A DNA stretch of 41,409 bases from Candidatus Levyibacteriota bacterium (GCA_016180725.1 JACPAR010000006.1:1-41409), one strand, 5' to 3'. Positions 9,356 through 19,199 are shown, counted from the stretch's first letter. Notes: generated by a model not told the origin, from the sequence alone. Made by a program: numbers and translations.

Positions 9356-9900
9356 GTAGTTTACAAAATAAATTTACAACAGAAATTATGGCAAATCTTA
9401 AAAAAGAGTTAGGAATTAAAAATTCCATGGCTGTTCCAAAGCTTTCTAGAATTGCAGTAAATATTGGTGTTAAGGGAGCACTTGTTGACTCAAAAAATAT
9501 AGAAAAGGCAAGCGCTGCTTTAGCCCAAATTACCGGTCAAAAACCAAAGGTAACAAGAGCAAAAAAATCAATTGCCTCTTTTAAACTAAGAGAAGACGAT
9601 GCGGTTGGAGTAATGGTAACACTTAGAGGTAAGAGAATGTATGACTTTCTTGAAAAGATTACATCAATAGTATTGCCAAGGCTAAGAGATTTTCATGGTG
9701 TAGACATTAACCAATTTGACAGCAGGGGCAATTATACATTGGGGTTTAAAGAATATACTGTTTTCCCCGAGATTGATCCGGGAAAAATTGATAAAATACA
9801 GGGACTGGAAATGACTGTTGTTACAACGGCAAAAGATAAAAAGGAGGGTATTGCGCTGCTTAAGGCACTCGGAATGCCTTTTAAGATAGTTCAAAGTTAA
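9352..9900 (+). CDS. rplE: 50S ribosomal protein L5
   Basis: GQKPKVTRAKKSIASFKLRE...FDSRGNYTLGFKEYTVFPEI. Confidence 0.96.
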   Translation: MSSLQNKFTTEIMANLKKELGIKNSMAVPKLSRIAVNIGVKGALVDSKNIEKASAALAQITGQKPKVTRAKKSIASFKLREDDAVGVMVTLRGKRMYDFLEKITSIVLPRLRDFHGVDINQFDSRGNYTLGFKEYTVFPEIDPGKIDKIQGLEMTVVTTAKDKKEGIALLKALGMPFKIVQS

Positions 9901-9989
9901 AAATTCAAAGTGAAGGTACTTTATTTTAGAATAAAAATTCCTTAATTTTGCATTTTTAATTTTGAATTTTGAATTGAAGCAAAGCGATT
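9901..9989. repeat. AAATTCAAAGT...TTTTGAATTTTGAATT spacer repeat
   Basis: Imperfect inverted arms; 22-nt exact inverted match to 7561-7582. Confidence 0.65.
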
Positions 9990-10175
9990 ATGGCAAAAAA
10001 ATCTGATATAGTTAAATTTAAAAAAAAGCAGAAGTATCAAGTGAGAGCAAGAAACAGATGCAATATCTGCGGAAGAGCTCGCGCTTACATGCGCCGGTTT
10101 GGTTTGTGCCGTATGTGTTTTAGGGAATTAGCAGCAAAAGGTGAATTGCCAGGAGTAGTTAAAGCAAGCTGGTAA
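9990..10175 (+). CDS. rpsZ: 30S ribosomal protein S14 type Z (zinc-binding)
   Basis: [28 protein letters not shown], two CxxC pairs. Confidence 0.95.
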   Translation: MAKKSDIVKFKKKQKYQVRARNRCNICGRARAYMRRFGLCRMCFRELAAKGELPGVVKASW

Positions 10176-10183
10176 ATAATATT

Positions 10184-10576
10184 ATGAATTATCAAGTTGC
10201 AGATTTTGTTATAAGAATAAAGAATGCTTCTTTAGCAAGAAGAAGAAGGGTTAACATGCCCTTTTCAAATATTTCTAAAGCTATTGGTAAATTACTTGTT
10301 AAGGAAGGATTTTTAGAAGATATAAAAGAAGAAACAGCTGAAGGCAGAAAAATTTTAACAGCAAAAATAAAATATGAAAAAAGAAGTCCTGTAATGACAG
10401 ATGTAAAAGTAATTTCTAAGCCTTCTTTAAGAATTTATGCAAAAGCCGTAGATACCGCAAAAAAGAAAAAAAGAGGTTTTGGAACAACTGTTTTGTCGAC
10501 AAGCCAGGGACTTTTGACACAAAAAGATGCCAGGAAAAAAGGTATTGGTGGAGAGGTGTTATTTAGAATTTCATAG
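10184..10576 (+). CDS. rpsH: 30S ribosomal protein S8
   Basis: DFVIRIKNASLARRRRVNMPFSNISKAIGKLLVKEGF; STSQGLLTQKDARKKGIGGEVLFRI. Confidence 0.95.
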   Translation: MNYQVADFVIRIKNASLARRRRVNMPFSNISKAIGKLLVKEGFLEDIKEETAEGRKILTAKIKYEKRSPVMTDVKVISKPSLRIYAKAVDTAKKKKRGFGTTVLSTSQGLLTQKDARKKGIGGEVLFRIS

Positions 10577-10578
10577 TT

Positions 10579-11130
10579 ATGTCAAAGATTGGGAAAATGC
10601 CAGTTACAATACCAGAGGGAGTTACGGTAAGCGTTGAAAGAAACGTAGTTTCAACTAGTGGTTCTAAAGGCAATCTTACTTTTACTATTCCTCAAAGCGT
10701 TGAGGTAAAAATGGCGGAGGGAAAAGTAATAGTATCGCAAAAAGAGGAAAATGAAAAATCTGATAAAGCGTTGTTTGGTTTAACCAGAGCAACAATTGCG
10801 AATATGGTCAAAGGAGTTTCGCAGGGATTTGAAAAAAAGCTTGAGTTATCGGGTGTTGGCTACAGAGCGCAAGTTTCCGGAAGCGATCTTGTTTTATCGG
10901 TTGGTTTTTCGCATCCGGTTAAGATTAATAAAGCCGAAGGATTAAGCTTTTCGGTTGCAGAAAACGTTATTACAATAGCCGGGTCAGACAAAACCTTAGT
11001 AGGAGATATGGCAGCTAGGATAAGAAAAATTCGTCCACCAGAACCTTATAAAGGTAAAGGAATACGCTATGTTGGCGAAAGAATAAGAAGAAAAGCGGGT
11101 AAAGCTGCAAAAGCAGTAGGAACAAAATAG
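10579..11130 (+). CDS. rplF: 50S ribosomal protein L6
   Basis: MSKIGKMPVTIPEGV...RIRKIRPPEPYKGKGIRYVGE. Confidence 0.97.
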   Translation: MSKIGKMPVTIPEGVTVSVERNVVSTSGSKGNLTFTIPQSVEVKMAEGKVIVSQKEENEKSDKALFGLTRATIANMVKGVSQGFEKKLELSGVGYRAQVSGSDLVLSVGFSHPVKINKAEGLSFSVAENVITIAGSDKTLVGDMAARIRKIRPPEPYKGKGIRYVGERIRRKAGKAAKAVGTK

Positions 11131-11134
11131 AATT

Positions 11135-11479
11135 ATGAATAAGAAAGATAAAAAATTAAGAAGACAAAAAAGTGTCAGAAAAAAGATTAAAGGAACAAAA
11201 GTCAGACCAAGACTTTCTGTCTTTAGGTCAAATCGTTTAATTTATGCTCAAATTATTGATGATCAAAAGGGAGAAACAATAATTGGAGTTTCTGAAAAAG
11301 GTGTTGGTAAAGATGCAAAGCAAAAGAAAGAGCAAGCTTATGCACTTGGTGTGCTTTTGGCAAAAAAAGCTCTTGATAAAAAAATTAAAAAAGTAGTCTT
11401 TGACAGAGGAAGCTATGCTTATCATGGAAGAGTAGAAGCTTTAGCTTTGGGAGCAAGGGAAGGAGGATTGGAATTTTAA
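11135..11479 (+). CDS. rplR: 50S ribosomal protein L18
   Basis: KIKGTKVRPRLSVFRSNRLIYAQIIDD; FDRGSYAYHGRVEALALGAREGGL. Confidence 0.95.
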   Translation: MNKKDKKLRRQKSVRKKIKGTKVRPRLSVFRSNRLIYAQIIDDQKGETIIGVSEKGVGKDAKQKKEQAYALGVLLAKKALDKKIKKVVFDRGSYAYHGRVEALALGAREGGLEF

Positions 11480-11967
11480 TGAGAAGTTTTAATCAACAGG
11501 AAAGAAACCCGGAAGGTTTTGAAGAAAAAATTGTTCAGGTAAACCGCGTATCCAAAAAAACAAAAGGCGGAAACAAAATAGGATTTTCTGTTTTGGTTGT
11601 AGTTGGAGATAAAAACGGAAGAGTTGGGGTGGGTTTGGGTAAAGCACCGGATGTTTCTGCGGCAATTAAAAAAGGCGTATCTGTGGCAAGAAAGCATCTG
11701 ATAAAAGTTCCTATTATTAGAGATACCATACCATTTGAAATTTTAATTAAAGAAGGCGCAGCAAAGGTTTTGTTAAAACCGGCACCGCTTGGAAGCGGAG
11801 TTATTGCCGGAGGAGCAGTAAGAAGCGTAGTTGAGGCAGCGGGAATACACAATATTTCTTCAAAAGTATTGGGTACAGACAATCAAGCTTCTAATGTTTA
11901 TGCGACAATGAAAGCCTTAAAACAATTAGCAAATAGATATTACAGGTTTAAAGGTGGAGAAGTTTAA
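11479..11967 (+). CDS. rpsE: 30S ribosomal protein S5
   Basis: EEKIVQVNRVSKKTKGGNKIGFSVLVVVGDKNGRVGVGLGKA. Confidence 0.97.
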   Translation: MRSFNQQERNPEGFEEKIVQVNRVSKKTKGGNKIGFSVLVVVGDKNGRVGVGLGKAPDVSAAIKKGVSVARKHLIKVPIIRDTIPFEILIKEGAAKVLLKPAPLGSGVIAGGAVRSVVEAAGIHNISSKVLGTDNQASNVYATMKALKQLANRYYRFKGGEV

Positions 11968-11974
11968 ATAAAAA

Positions 11975-12415
11975 ATGAAACTACACAACAGTCCAAAAAT
12001 TACAACTAAAAGAAACCGCCGTCTTGGCCAGGGCCATGGGTCTGGTCGTGTTAAAACATCAGGTAGAGGAACAAAAGGTCAAAACGCAAGAAGCTCAAGG
12101 TCACTTTTATTTGAAGGAGGAGCTCTTTCTTTGATTAAGCGTCTTCCTTTTAGAAGAGGCAGAGGCAAAAATAAGGTTTTTAGAAAAAAACCATTGGTTA
12201 TTAATATAAAAGTACTGAACTTATTGCCAAAAAATAGTATAGTTAGTATAGAAACGCTTATAAAAAGTCATCTTGTTGATGACAAAGATGCAAAAGCATA
12301 CGGAGTAAAAATTCTTGGAGATGGGGCGCTTAACGTACCTTTAACCATTAAGCTTCCTGTTTCCAAAAGTGCAAGAGAAAAAATAGAAAAAGCGGGTGGA
12401 AAAATAGAATTGTAA
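11975..12415 (+). CDS. rplO: 50S ribosomal protein L15
   Basis: RRLGQGHGSGRVKTSGRGTKGQNAR; directly follows rpsE with no rpmD. Confidence 0.95.
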   Translation: MKLHNSPKITTKRNRRLGQGHGSGRVKTSGRGTKGQNARSSRSLLFEGGALSLIKRLPFRRGRGKNKVFRKKPLVINIKVLNLLPKNSIVSIETLIKSHLVDDKDAKAYGVKILGDGALNVPLTIKLPVSKSAREKIEKAGGKIEL

Positions 12416-12431
12416 ATTATAGTTTTATTAG

Positions 12432-13718
12432 ATGGAAAATTATCTCGCAATTTTTAGAAATAGCATAAAATCACCGGATATCCGCCGCAAGATTTTGTTT
12501 ACCGCATTTATCTTTTTAATATTTAGAATTTTCGCTCACATTCCTGTTGCCGGAGTAAACGTGGCCAGTTTAAAAAATCTTTTTGCTCAAAACCAATTTT
12601 TAGGGCTTTTAGATATTTTTTCCGGCGGAACTTTAGCAAACTTTTCGGTTATGGCGCTTGGACTTAACCCGTATATTAATGCTTCGATTATTTTACAGCT
12701 TTTAACACTTGTTTTTCCAAAACTAGAAGAATTATCAAAAGAAGGAGAATCAGGTAGGCAGAAAATTAACCAATACACGAGAATAATTACAGTGCCTTTG
12801 GCTTGTCTTCAGGCAATCGGAATGTATGCACTTTTAAGAAGTCAAAATATTATTGGTCTTCTTCCGCCTATTTACCTAATCTCTTTTATAATAACAATGA
12901 CGGCAGGCACGATGTTGCTCGTTTGGCTTGGAGAACTTATTTCCGAGAAAGGGATTGGTAACGGGATATCAATTCTTATTTTTGCGGGTATAGTTGGCAG
13001 AGTTCCTGTTGTACTTGGTCAAACAGCTTCAACCACGACCGGTGAAAATCTTATGAGTGTTTTAGTATTTGTTGTGATGGGGCTTTTGGTGGTTGCCTCA
13101 ATTGTGCTTATGAATGAAGCTACAAGACAAATAACAGTTTATTACGCAAAAAGAGTCAGAGGGAATAAAATGTACGGCGGACAATCTACTCATTTACCAC
13201 TAAGATTAAATCAGGCAGGAGTAATTCCAATAATCTTTGCCGTATCGCTTGTTTTACTTCCTTCTCTTATTGCGAATTATTTAAGCGCATCAAAGAATGT
13301 TTTTTTACATAACATGGCATTGTCTATTTCTTCCTGGTTTAATCCTTCCGGAATGTTTTATAATGTTTTGTATTTTCTTTTGGTAGTTGGGTTCACATAT
13401 TTTTATACGGCAGTTATTTTTAATCCTAAAAAAATTGCTGAGGAAATACAAAAATATGGAGGATTTATTCCGGGTATTAGGCCGGGAACGCCGACCGCTC
13501 AATACCTTAACTATATTTTAACCAGAATAACTTTGGCCGGAGCAATATTTTTAGGCATTATTGCGATTTTTCCAACAATTGCCAGGGGTATAACAGGTGT
13601 TCAAACGCTTTTACTAGGAGGAACAGGAATTTTAATTGTTGTGTCGGTAGTACTTGAAAGTGTTAGGGCAATCGAAGCACAGCTTGTAATGAGAAGTTAC
13701 GACAAATATACCCAATAA
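12432..13718 (+). CDS. secY: Preprotein translocase subunit SecY
   Basis: [66 protein letters not shown]. Confidence 0.97.
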   Translation: MENYLAIFRNSIKSPDIRRKILFTAFIFLIFRIFAHIPVAGVNVASLKNLFAQNQFLGLLDIFSGGTLANFSVMALGLNPYINASIILQLLTLVFPKLEELSKEGESGRQKINQYTRIITVPLACLQAIGMYALLRSQNIIGLLPPIYLISFIITMTAGTMLLVWLGELISEKGIGNGISILIFAGIVGRVPVVLGQTASTTTGENLMSVLVFVVMGLLVVASIVLMNEATRQITVYYAKRVRGNKMYGGQSTHLPLRLNQAGVIPIIFAVSLVLLPSLIANYLSASKNVFLHNMALSISSWFNPSGMFYNVLYFLLVVGFTYFYTAVIFNPKKIAEEIQKYGGFIPGIRPGTPTAQYLNYILTRITLAGAIFLGIIAIFPTIARGITGVQTLLLGGTGILIVVSVVLESVRAIEAQLVMRSYDKYTQ

Positions 13719-13721
13719 TTT

Positions 13722-14285
13722 ATGAAAATTATTCTAATTGGTATACAGGGAGCCGGAAAATCAACGCAGGGAAACCTGCTTTCCGAAAAACTCAAAGTCC
13801 CCTATCTCTCAACCGGGCATATTTTTAGGGAAATGGCAAAAGAGCACACGCCTAATGGACGATACATAAAAGAAGTTATGAATGCAGGATATCTTATACC
13901 AGATGAAAAAACACTAGAGATTGTTAGTGAGTATTTAACCCGGCCCGAATATGAAAAAGGTTATATTCTTGATGGATTTCCCAGAACAATTGTTCAGGTA
14001 GAAGCATTTAAAAACGGTATAGATTACGTTATATACTTAAAGGTTTCTGACAAAGAAGCTCTATGGCGACTTTCCGATAGAACTGGAGAAAACAGAGAAG
14101 ATGATACTCTTGTAGCAATCAGAAAGCGTATTGATCTTTTTCACAGGTTTACGGAGCCCGTTTTGGACTACTACCATAAAAAAGGGATTCTAATTGAAGT
14201 TGATGGCGAAAAACCAATAGAAGAAATACACAAAGAAATAATGGAAAAAATACAAAGTAAATCAGAAGGAACAACAGTAAAGTGA
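13722..14285 (+). CDS. adk: Adenylate kinase, short LID form
   Basis: GIQGAGKSTQGNLLSEKLKVPYLSTGHIFRE; GYILDGFPRT; short RLSDRTGENREDDT in place of a long LID. Confidence 0.9.
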   Translation: MKIILIGIQGAGKSTQGNLLSEKLKVPYLSTGHIFREMAKEHTPNGRYIKEVMNAGYLIPDEKTLEIVSEYLTRPEYEKGYILDGFPRTIVQVEAFKNGIDYVIYLKVSDKEALWRLSDRTGENREDDTLVAIRKRIDLFHRFTEPVLDYYHKKGILIEVDGEKPIEEIHKEIMEKIQSKSEGTTVK

Positions 14286-14860
14286 AAGAAGAATCTTCGC
14301 AAAAGTTAATTTTAACTTTTGTTGGTATGCCAGGTGCCGGAAAAACGCAAGCTGCGACTTATCTTGTGCAGAAAAATATTCCATTTGTAAGATTTGGAGA
14401 GGTAACGGATGAGGGATTAAGAGATCTGGGTTTGCCCTATACACCGGAAAACGAAAGAATGTATAGGGAAAAAATACGCCAAGAGCTTGGTATGGCAGCA
14501 TATGCAATAAGATCAAAGTCCAAAATAGAGAATTTGTTAAAGGAAAATAATGTTATCGCAATTGATGGTCTTTACTCTTGGGAAGAATATGTATTTTTAA
14601 AAAAGGAATTCCCAAATCTTACTTTAATCCATATTTTTGCAGAACCAAAGATAAGATATCAACGGCTTGCAGCTCGGAGAATCCGTCCGGTATCGGTAGA
14701 AAAAGGCTACGATAGGGATGTAACGGAAATAGAAAATCTCAATAAAGGCGGACCGATTGCAATAGCAGATTTTTGCATCATTAACAACGGAGATATTTTT
14801 GATAATCTTTATAAACAAATAGATGAGGTTTTATTTAAACTGGGAGTAAATAAATCATGA
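14282..14860 (+). CDS. P-loop kinase, UPF0200/dephospho-CoA kinase-like
   Basis: GTG start; VGMPGAGKTQAA Walker A; IDGLYSWEEYVFLKKEFP; RYQRLAARR. Confidence 0.7.
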   Translation: MKEESSQKLILTFVGMPGAGKTQAATYLVQKNIPFVRFGEVTDEGLRDLGLPYTPENERMYREKIRQELGMAAYAIRSKSKIENLLKENNVIAIDGLYSWEEYVFLKKEFPNLTLIHIFAEPKIRYQRLAARRIRPVSVEKGYDRDVTEIENLNKGGPIAIADFCIINNGDIFDNLYKQIDEVLFKLGVNKS

Positions 14861-15678
14861 TTAATATTAAAACAAAAGATCAGATAGAAAAGATGAAAAT
14901 AGGCGGACATATTTTGGCAGAGGTTTTATTTGAAGTGATGGCAAATATAAAACCGGGAGTATCAGAATTGGAGTTGGATCAACTGGCCGAGAAATTAATT
15001 TTAGAAAAAGGCGGAGAGCCGGGGTTTAAAAAAGTTGCGGGATATAAATATACAATTTGCGTTTCTACAAATAACGTTGTTGTTCACGGGATACCAACTG
15101 GATATAAGTTTAAAGAAGGAGATGTTGTTGGTGTTGACTGTGGAGTTTATTATAAAGGTTTTCATACAGATATGGCGGAAACGCTTTGCGTTTCAACTCA
15201 AAACTCAAAACTCCCGCTTCGCCCGCCTAGACTCGGCGAGGCTGGCAGCGAGGCGAGCAAAGTTCAAAGTTCAGATGAAATTGATAAGTTTTTGAAGATA
15301 GGGAAAAAGGCGCTTGAAGAAGGGATAAAAGTAGCAAAAGTAGGTAATCGGGTGGGAAATATCTCAAAAACCATTCAAGACATTGTAGAAGGCTCCGGTT
15401 ACTCAATTGTAAGAAGTTTAGTCGGGCATGGAGTAGGAAAATATCTTCACGAAGAGCCGGAGGTGCCAGGATTCTTAATTGAACCTATGTCTCAAACACC
15501 TAAGCTTATTGAGGGTATGACTATTGCTATCGAGGTAATTTATAATTTGGGAGGAAAAGAAGTTGTATATTCAAACGACGATGGCTGGACAATTAGCACG
15601 GCAGATGGGAGCACATCTGGACTATTTGAAAGAACAGTTGAAATCACCGATAATGTCCCAGCTGTTCTAACAAAATAA
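14857..15678 (+). CDS. map: Type I methionine aminopeptidase with repeat-derived insert
   Basis: VGVDCGVYYKGFHTDMAET, GHGVGKYLHEEPEVP, AIEVIYNLG. Confidence 0.95.
   Translation: MINIKTKDQIEKMKIGGHILAEVLFEVMANIKPGVSELELDQLAEKLILEKGGEPGFKKVAGYKYTICVSTNNVVVHGIPTGYKFKEGDVVGVDCGVYYKGFHTDMAETLCVSTQNSKLPLRPPRLGEAGSEASKVQSSDEIDKFLKIGKKALEEGIKVAKVGNRVGNISKTIQDIVEGSGYSIVRSLVGHGVGKYLHEEPEVPGFLIEPMSQTPKLIEGMTIAIEVIYNLGGKEVVYSNDDGWTISTADGSTSGLFERTVEITDNVPAVLTK
15195..15272 (+). repeat. Spacer-type repeat inside map CDS
   Basis: AACTCAAAACTC...CCCGCTTCGCC...GCGAGGCGAGCAAAGTTCAAAGTTC shares words with spacer 7492-7545. Confidence 0.75.
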
Positions 15679-15797
15679 TCTTGCTCTTTATAGGATAATT
15701 TGTTATAATACTTTAAGTTAAAAGTTTAAAGTGAAAAGTTCAAAATTACAGTAAGAAATTCAAAGTTTATTTATAATTTTGAATTTTTAATTTTTTT
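15679..15797. repeat. AAAGTTTAAAGT...TTTTGAATTTTTAATT spacer repeat before infA
   Basis: Inverted arms ending at infA ATG. Confidence 0.6.
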
Positions 15798-16016
15798 ATG
15801 GCTCATCAGGGATCTGTAGAGATTAAGGGAGTAGTAAAGGAATCTCTTCCTAATACGCTTTTTCGTGTAGAGATAGAGCCGGGAAGAGTAATTTTGTGTC
15901 ATCTTTCGGGTAAAATGAGAATGCATTTTATTAAAATTTTGCCGGGAGACAGGGTTGTTGTTGAAATGACGCCGTACGATAAAAGCAAGGGCAGAATTAT
16001 TTACAGGGAGAAATAA
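15798..16016 (+). CDS. infA: Translation initiation factor IF-1
   Basis: [62 protein letters not shown]. Confidence 0.97.
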   Translation: MAHQGSVEIKGVVKESLPNTLFRVEIEPGRVILCHLSGKMRMHFIKILPGDRVVVEMTPYDKSKGRIIYREK

Positions 16017-16018
16017 AA

Positions 16019-16132
16019 ATGAAAGTTCAAGCAAGCATTAAAAAAAGATGTGTAAAGTGCAAAATTATAAAAAGGAAAGGTGTTCTTCGCATTGTCTGCG
16101 AAAACCCAAGACACAAACAAAGACAAGGCTGA
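16019..16132 (+). CDS. rpmJ: 50S ribosomal protein L36
   Basis: [37 protein letters not shown] (37 aa, below ORF-track cutoff). Confidence 0.95.
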   Translation: MKVQASIKKRCVKCKIIKRKGVLRIVCENPRHKQRQG

Positions 16133-16189
16133 TAAGCGTCTAGCAACTAGCAACTAGCGTTCAGTTTTCTTAACTAAACGCTAAATAAT
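16133..16189. repeat. TAGCGT-family inverted repeat before rpsM
   Basis: GCGTCTAGCAACTAGCAACTAGCGTTCAGTTTTCTTAACTAAACGCTAAATAATATG. Confidence 0.8.
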
Positions 16190-16615
16190 ATGAGGATTGC
16201 GGGTTTTAATATACCAGATGAAAAAAGAATCGATATTGCTTTAACATATCTTTATGGTATTGGCAGGAGCAATGTTGTTGGCGTTTTAAAAAAAGCGTCT
16301 GTTGACGCTGCAAAAAGAGTCAAAACACTTTCTGAAGATGAACAAAAAAGACTGCAAAAAGCACTGGAGCAATACAAAATAGAAGGAGACCTTCGGGCGG
16401 AAGTAACAGGGAATATTAAGAGATTAAGAGAAATAGGAGCTTATAGAGGTACAAGGCATAGTAAAGGCCTTCCAGTTAGAGGACAAAGAACCCGTTCTAA
16501 TGCAAGAACAAAACGAGGCAAGAGAATGACAATTGGAGCAATTAAGAAAGAATTGGCTGCAAAAATGGGAATTGGTGCCAAAGAAGAGAAGCCGGCAGGA
16601 GCAAGTTCTAAATAA
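16190..16615 (+). CDS. rpsM: 30S ribosomal protein S13
   Basis: RIAGFNIPDEKRIDIALTYLYGIGRSN; YRGTRHSKGLPVRGQRTRSNARTKRG. Confidence 0.97.
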   Translation: MRIAGFNIPDEKRIDIALTYLYGIGRSNVVGVLKKASVDAAKRVKTLSEDEQKRLQKALEQYKIEGDLRAEVTGNIKRLREIGAYRGTRHSKGLPVRGQRTRSNARTKRGKRMTIGAIKKELAAKMGIGAKEEKPAGASSK

Positions 16616-16618
16616 CAT

Positions 16619-17032
16619 ATGAAAGAAGTTAAAGACAAAAAGCAGACAGACAAACAGTCTGCAAAAAAGAAAACAGGAGTAAAAGTTTCTCAAAGTGGAA
16701 AAGCTTATATTACTGCGACGTTTAACAATACTTTAGTTACCATTACTAATGATAAGGGTGAGACTATTTCTTGGAGCAGCGCCGGAGCCAGAGGGTTTAA
16801 AGGCACCAGAAAATCAACTCCATATGCTGCAACTGTTGCAGTTGAGGATGCGGCAAAAAAAGCGGTGGAAAAAGGCTTAAAAAGCGTTGAGGTTTACGTA
16901 AAAGGTCCAGGTTCAGGCAGAGACTCTGCTCTTAGAGCGATTAAGGCGGCTGGAATTTCGATTTCTTTAATCGGTGATGTAACACCAATTCCGCATAACG
17001 GGCCAAGAGCAAAGAAAAAAAGGAGAGTCTAA
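16619..17032 (+). CDS. rpsK: 30S ribosomal protein S11
   Basis: [42 protein letters not shown]. Confidence 0.97.
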   Translation: MKEVKDKKQTDKQSAKKKTGVKVSQSGKAYITATFNNTLVTITNDKGETISWSSAGARGFKGTRKSTPYAATVAVEDAAKKAVEKGLKSVEVYVKGPGSGRDSALRAIKAAGISISLIGDVTPIPHNGPRAKKKRRV

Positions 17033-17039
17033 AACAACT

Positions 17040-17642
17040 ATGGCTAGATATACAGGACCAAAACATAGATTAGCACGAAGAGAAGGAATAAATCTCTTAG
17101 ACAAAACGTCTGCATCGTTACAAAGGCGTTTGAATATTCCTCCCGGTATTCATGGAAGAAAGAGAAAAAGAGCCTTGTCTGAATTTGGTCAACAGTTGCG
17201 CGAAAAACAAAAAGCAAAAGTAATATACGGAGTTTTGGAAAAACAATTTAAACGATTGGTAAACACAGTACGAGAAAGCAGAGGAGAAACAGGAGAAATG
17301 TTAATATCTCTTTTAGAAACAAGACTGGACAATGTTGTATACAGACTTGGTTTTGCTAAAAGCAGATTTCAGGCAAGACAGTTAGTTACACACGGACATA
17401 TTCTAGTCAACGGGAAGAAATTAACCATCCCATCTTATCAGGTAAAAGTAGGAGATATTGTTTCTCCTTCAGAAAAAATAAAAAAGAATCTAGCCTTAAA
17501 AAGCGTATTTGATGAGAAAACTAACATACTTGCTTTTATTGAAAGAAAAGGTCTTTTGGGTAAGCTTGCAAGAATGCCAAAACGGGCTGATTTGGAGGTC
17601 CCTTTTAATACACAATTGATTATTGAATATTATTCGAGATAA
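17040..17642 (+). CDS. rpsD: 30S ribosomal protein S4
   Basis: MARYTGPKHRLARREG...RLDNVVYRLGFAKSRFQARQLVTHGHILVNG. Confidence 0.97.
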   Translation: MARYTGPKHRLARREGINLLDKTSASLQRRLNIPPGIHGRKRKRALSEFGQQLREKQKAKVIYGVLEKQFKRLVNTVRESRGETGEMLISLLETRLDNVVYRLGFAKSRFQARQLVTHGHILVNGKKLTIPSYQVKVGDIVSPSEKIKKNLALKSVFDEKTNILAFIERKGLLGKLARMPKRADLEVPFNTQLIIEYYSR

Positions 17643-17732
17643 TGGTATACTATATCTAGTTTATAGTTACATAGCTGCATGGCTATATAGTTAACCATTG
17701 AACAATCAGACCATGTAGCTATTTTACTTTCT
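17643..17732. repeat. TAGTTACATAGCTGCATGGCTATATAGTT spacer repeat before rpoA
   Basis: Self-complementary AGCTgcatGGCTATATAGTTAACC / ATGTAGCT units; ends near rpoA ATG. Confidence 0.55.
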
Positions 17733-18659
17733 ATGATAGAGCCAATATTTAAAGTTAAAGAAGAAAAAGTTACAGATACTTACGGAGAATTTATTATTGA
17801 GCCTTTAGAGCCGGGATATGGTCATACTATTGGTAATGCGCTTCGTAGAATTCTTCTTGGATCAATCCCCGGGGCAGCAGTAACAACCGTAAAGATTGCA
17901 GGAGTTAAGCATAAGTTTTCAACACTGCCGGGGCTTAAGGAAAATATAGTTGATTTCTTACTTAATCTAAAGGGAATAAACTTTCGTCTTTCTGATTCCA
18001 AAACAAACGCAGTTGTTAGGCTTTCGGTAAAAGGACCAGCAGAAGTAAAAGCAGGCGATTTAGAATTAACAGACGGCGTAGAAGTCGTTAACAAAGATCA
18101 TTATTTGGGTTCACTTTCTGATAAAAAGTCAAAGTTGGAAATGGAGTTAACCATAGAAAAAGGTTATGGTTATTCGTTGGCCGAAGAAAGAAAGATCAGC
18201 ACATTGGGAGTAATTCCATCTGATGCAATATTTTCACCGGTTAGAAGAGTAAACTACAGCGTTGAAGCAACCAGGGTTGGAAGACAAACAAATTTAGATA
18301 AGCTAGTTTTAAATATTTGGACAAATGGAACGATAGCACCCAAAGAAGCGCTAACAGAAGCATCTAAAATTTTGGCTTCTTACTTCTTGCAGATTTATGA
18401 ACCAAAAACTTCCTCTTTGCCTATAGAAGGAATTGCAATAAATCCAGCAGTTTCCGAAGATCTTCTTAAACTAACTATTGACGAGCTTGATCTTCCTACA
18501 AGAATTTATAATTCTCTTCGAAACGGGGGCATAGAAACATTAGGACAATTACTTGGAACGTCAAAGAAAGATTTAATGACCATGCGAAACATGGGCGGTA
18601 AATCAATTTCAATAATTGAAGAAAAACTTCGAGAAAAAGGAATATCCTTAAGCGTTTAA
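17733..18659 (+). CDS. rpoA: DNA-directed RNA polymerase subunit alpha
   Basis: EPLEPGYGHTIGNALRRILLGSIPGAAV; C-terminal LRNGGIETLGQLLG...MGGKSISIIEEKL. Confidence 0.97.
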   Translation: MIEPIFKVKEEKVTDTYGEFIIEPLEPGYGHTIGNALRRILLGSIPGAAVTTVKIAGVKHKFSTLPGLKENIVDFLLNLKGINFRLSDSKTNAVVRLSVKGPAEVKAGDLELTDGVEVVNKDHYLGSLSDKKSKLEMELTIEKGYGYSLAEERKISTLGVIPSDAIFSPVRRVNYSVEATRVGRQTNLDKLVLNIWTNGTIAPKEALTEASKILASYFLQIYEPKTSSLPIEGIAINPAVSEDLLKLTIDELDLPTRIYNSLRNGGIETLGQLLGTSKKDLMTMRNMGGKSISIIEEKLREKGISLSV

Positions 18660-18751
18660 ATACGAATTTATACGAATGTAAATAGTGCGAATGCATCCGA
18701 AAAATTTGGAAAAATTCGTATTTATAATTCGGATATATTCGTATTTTTTCT
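18660..18751. repeat. TACGAATTTATACGAAT / ATTCGTATTTATAATTCGGATATATTCGTAT inverted repeat before rplQ
   Basis: Direct and inverted copies of ATACGAAT flanking rplQ ATG. Confidence 0.7.
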
Positions 18752-19198
18752 ATGAGAAAGAATGTTTTTGGAAGAAGATTTAAAAGAGACAAAAACGAAA
18801 GAAAGGCTCTTTTTAAGAGTCTTATAACTGCGTTGGTTTTAAGTGATAAAATTGAAACAACAGAAGAGAAAGCAAAATCAATTAAGGGGACAATAGATAA
18901 GCTTATCAATAAAGTTAAGAAAAATCATGTGCAGGTAAATAAGGTAACAGCAAGGTATCTTGCGCCGATTGCAGTTGATGCATTTGTTAATCAGGTTGTT
19001 CCCAGTTTTACTACAAGAACCAGCGGTTATACCAGAATTATAAAAAAAGGGAGAAGACTTACAGATAAAGCTAAGATGGTTGTGATGGAATGGGTGGAAA
19101 GGGAAGAGCCAGTTAAGGTAGAAAAAGAAAAAAAAGAGAAGCAGCCAGAAAAGAAAGAAGAGCCAGCTAAGAAAGTTGCTAAGAAAGCAAAAAAATAA
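18752..19198 (+). CDS. rplQ: 50S ribosomal protein L17 with K/E-rich tail
   Basis: RRFKRDKNERKALFKSLITALVLSDKIETTEEKAKSI. Confidence 0.95.
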   Translation: MRKNVFGRRFKRDKNERKALFKSLITALVLSDKIETTEEKAKSIKGTIDKLINKVKKNHVQVNKVTARYLAPIAVDAFVNQVVPSFTTRTSGYTRIIKKGRRLTDKAKMVVMEWVEREEPVKVEKEKKEKQPEKKEEPAKKVAKKAKK

Positions 19199-19199
19199 T

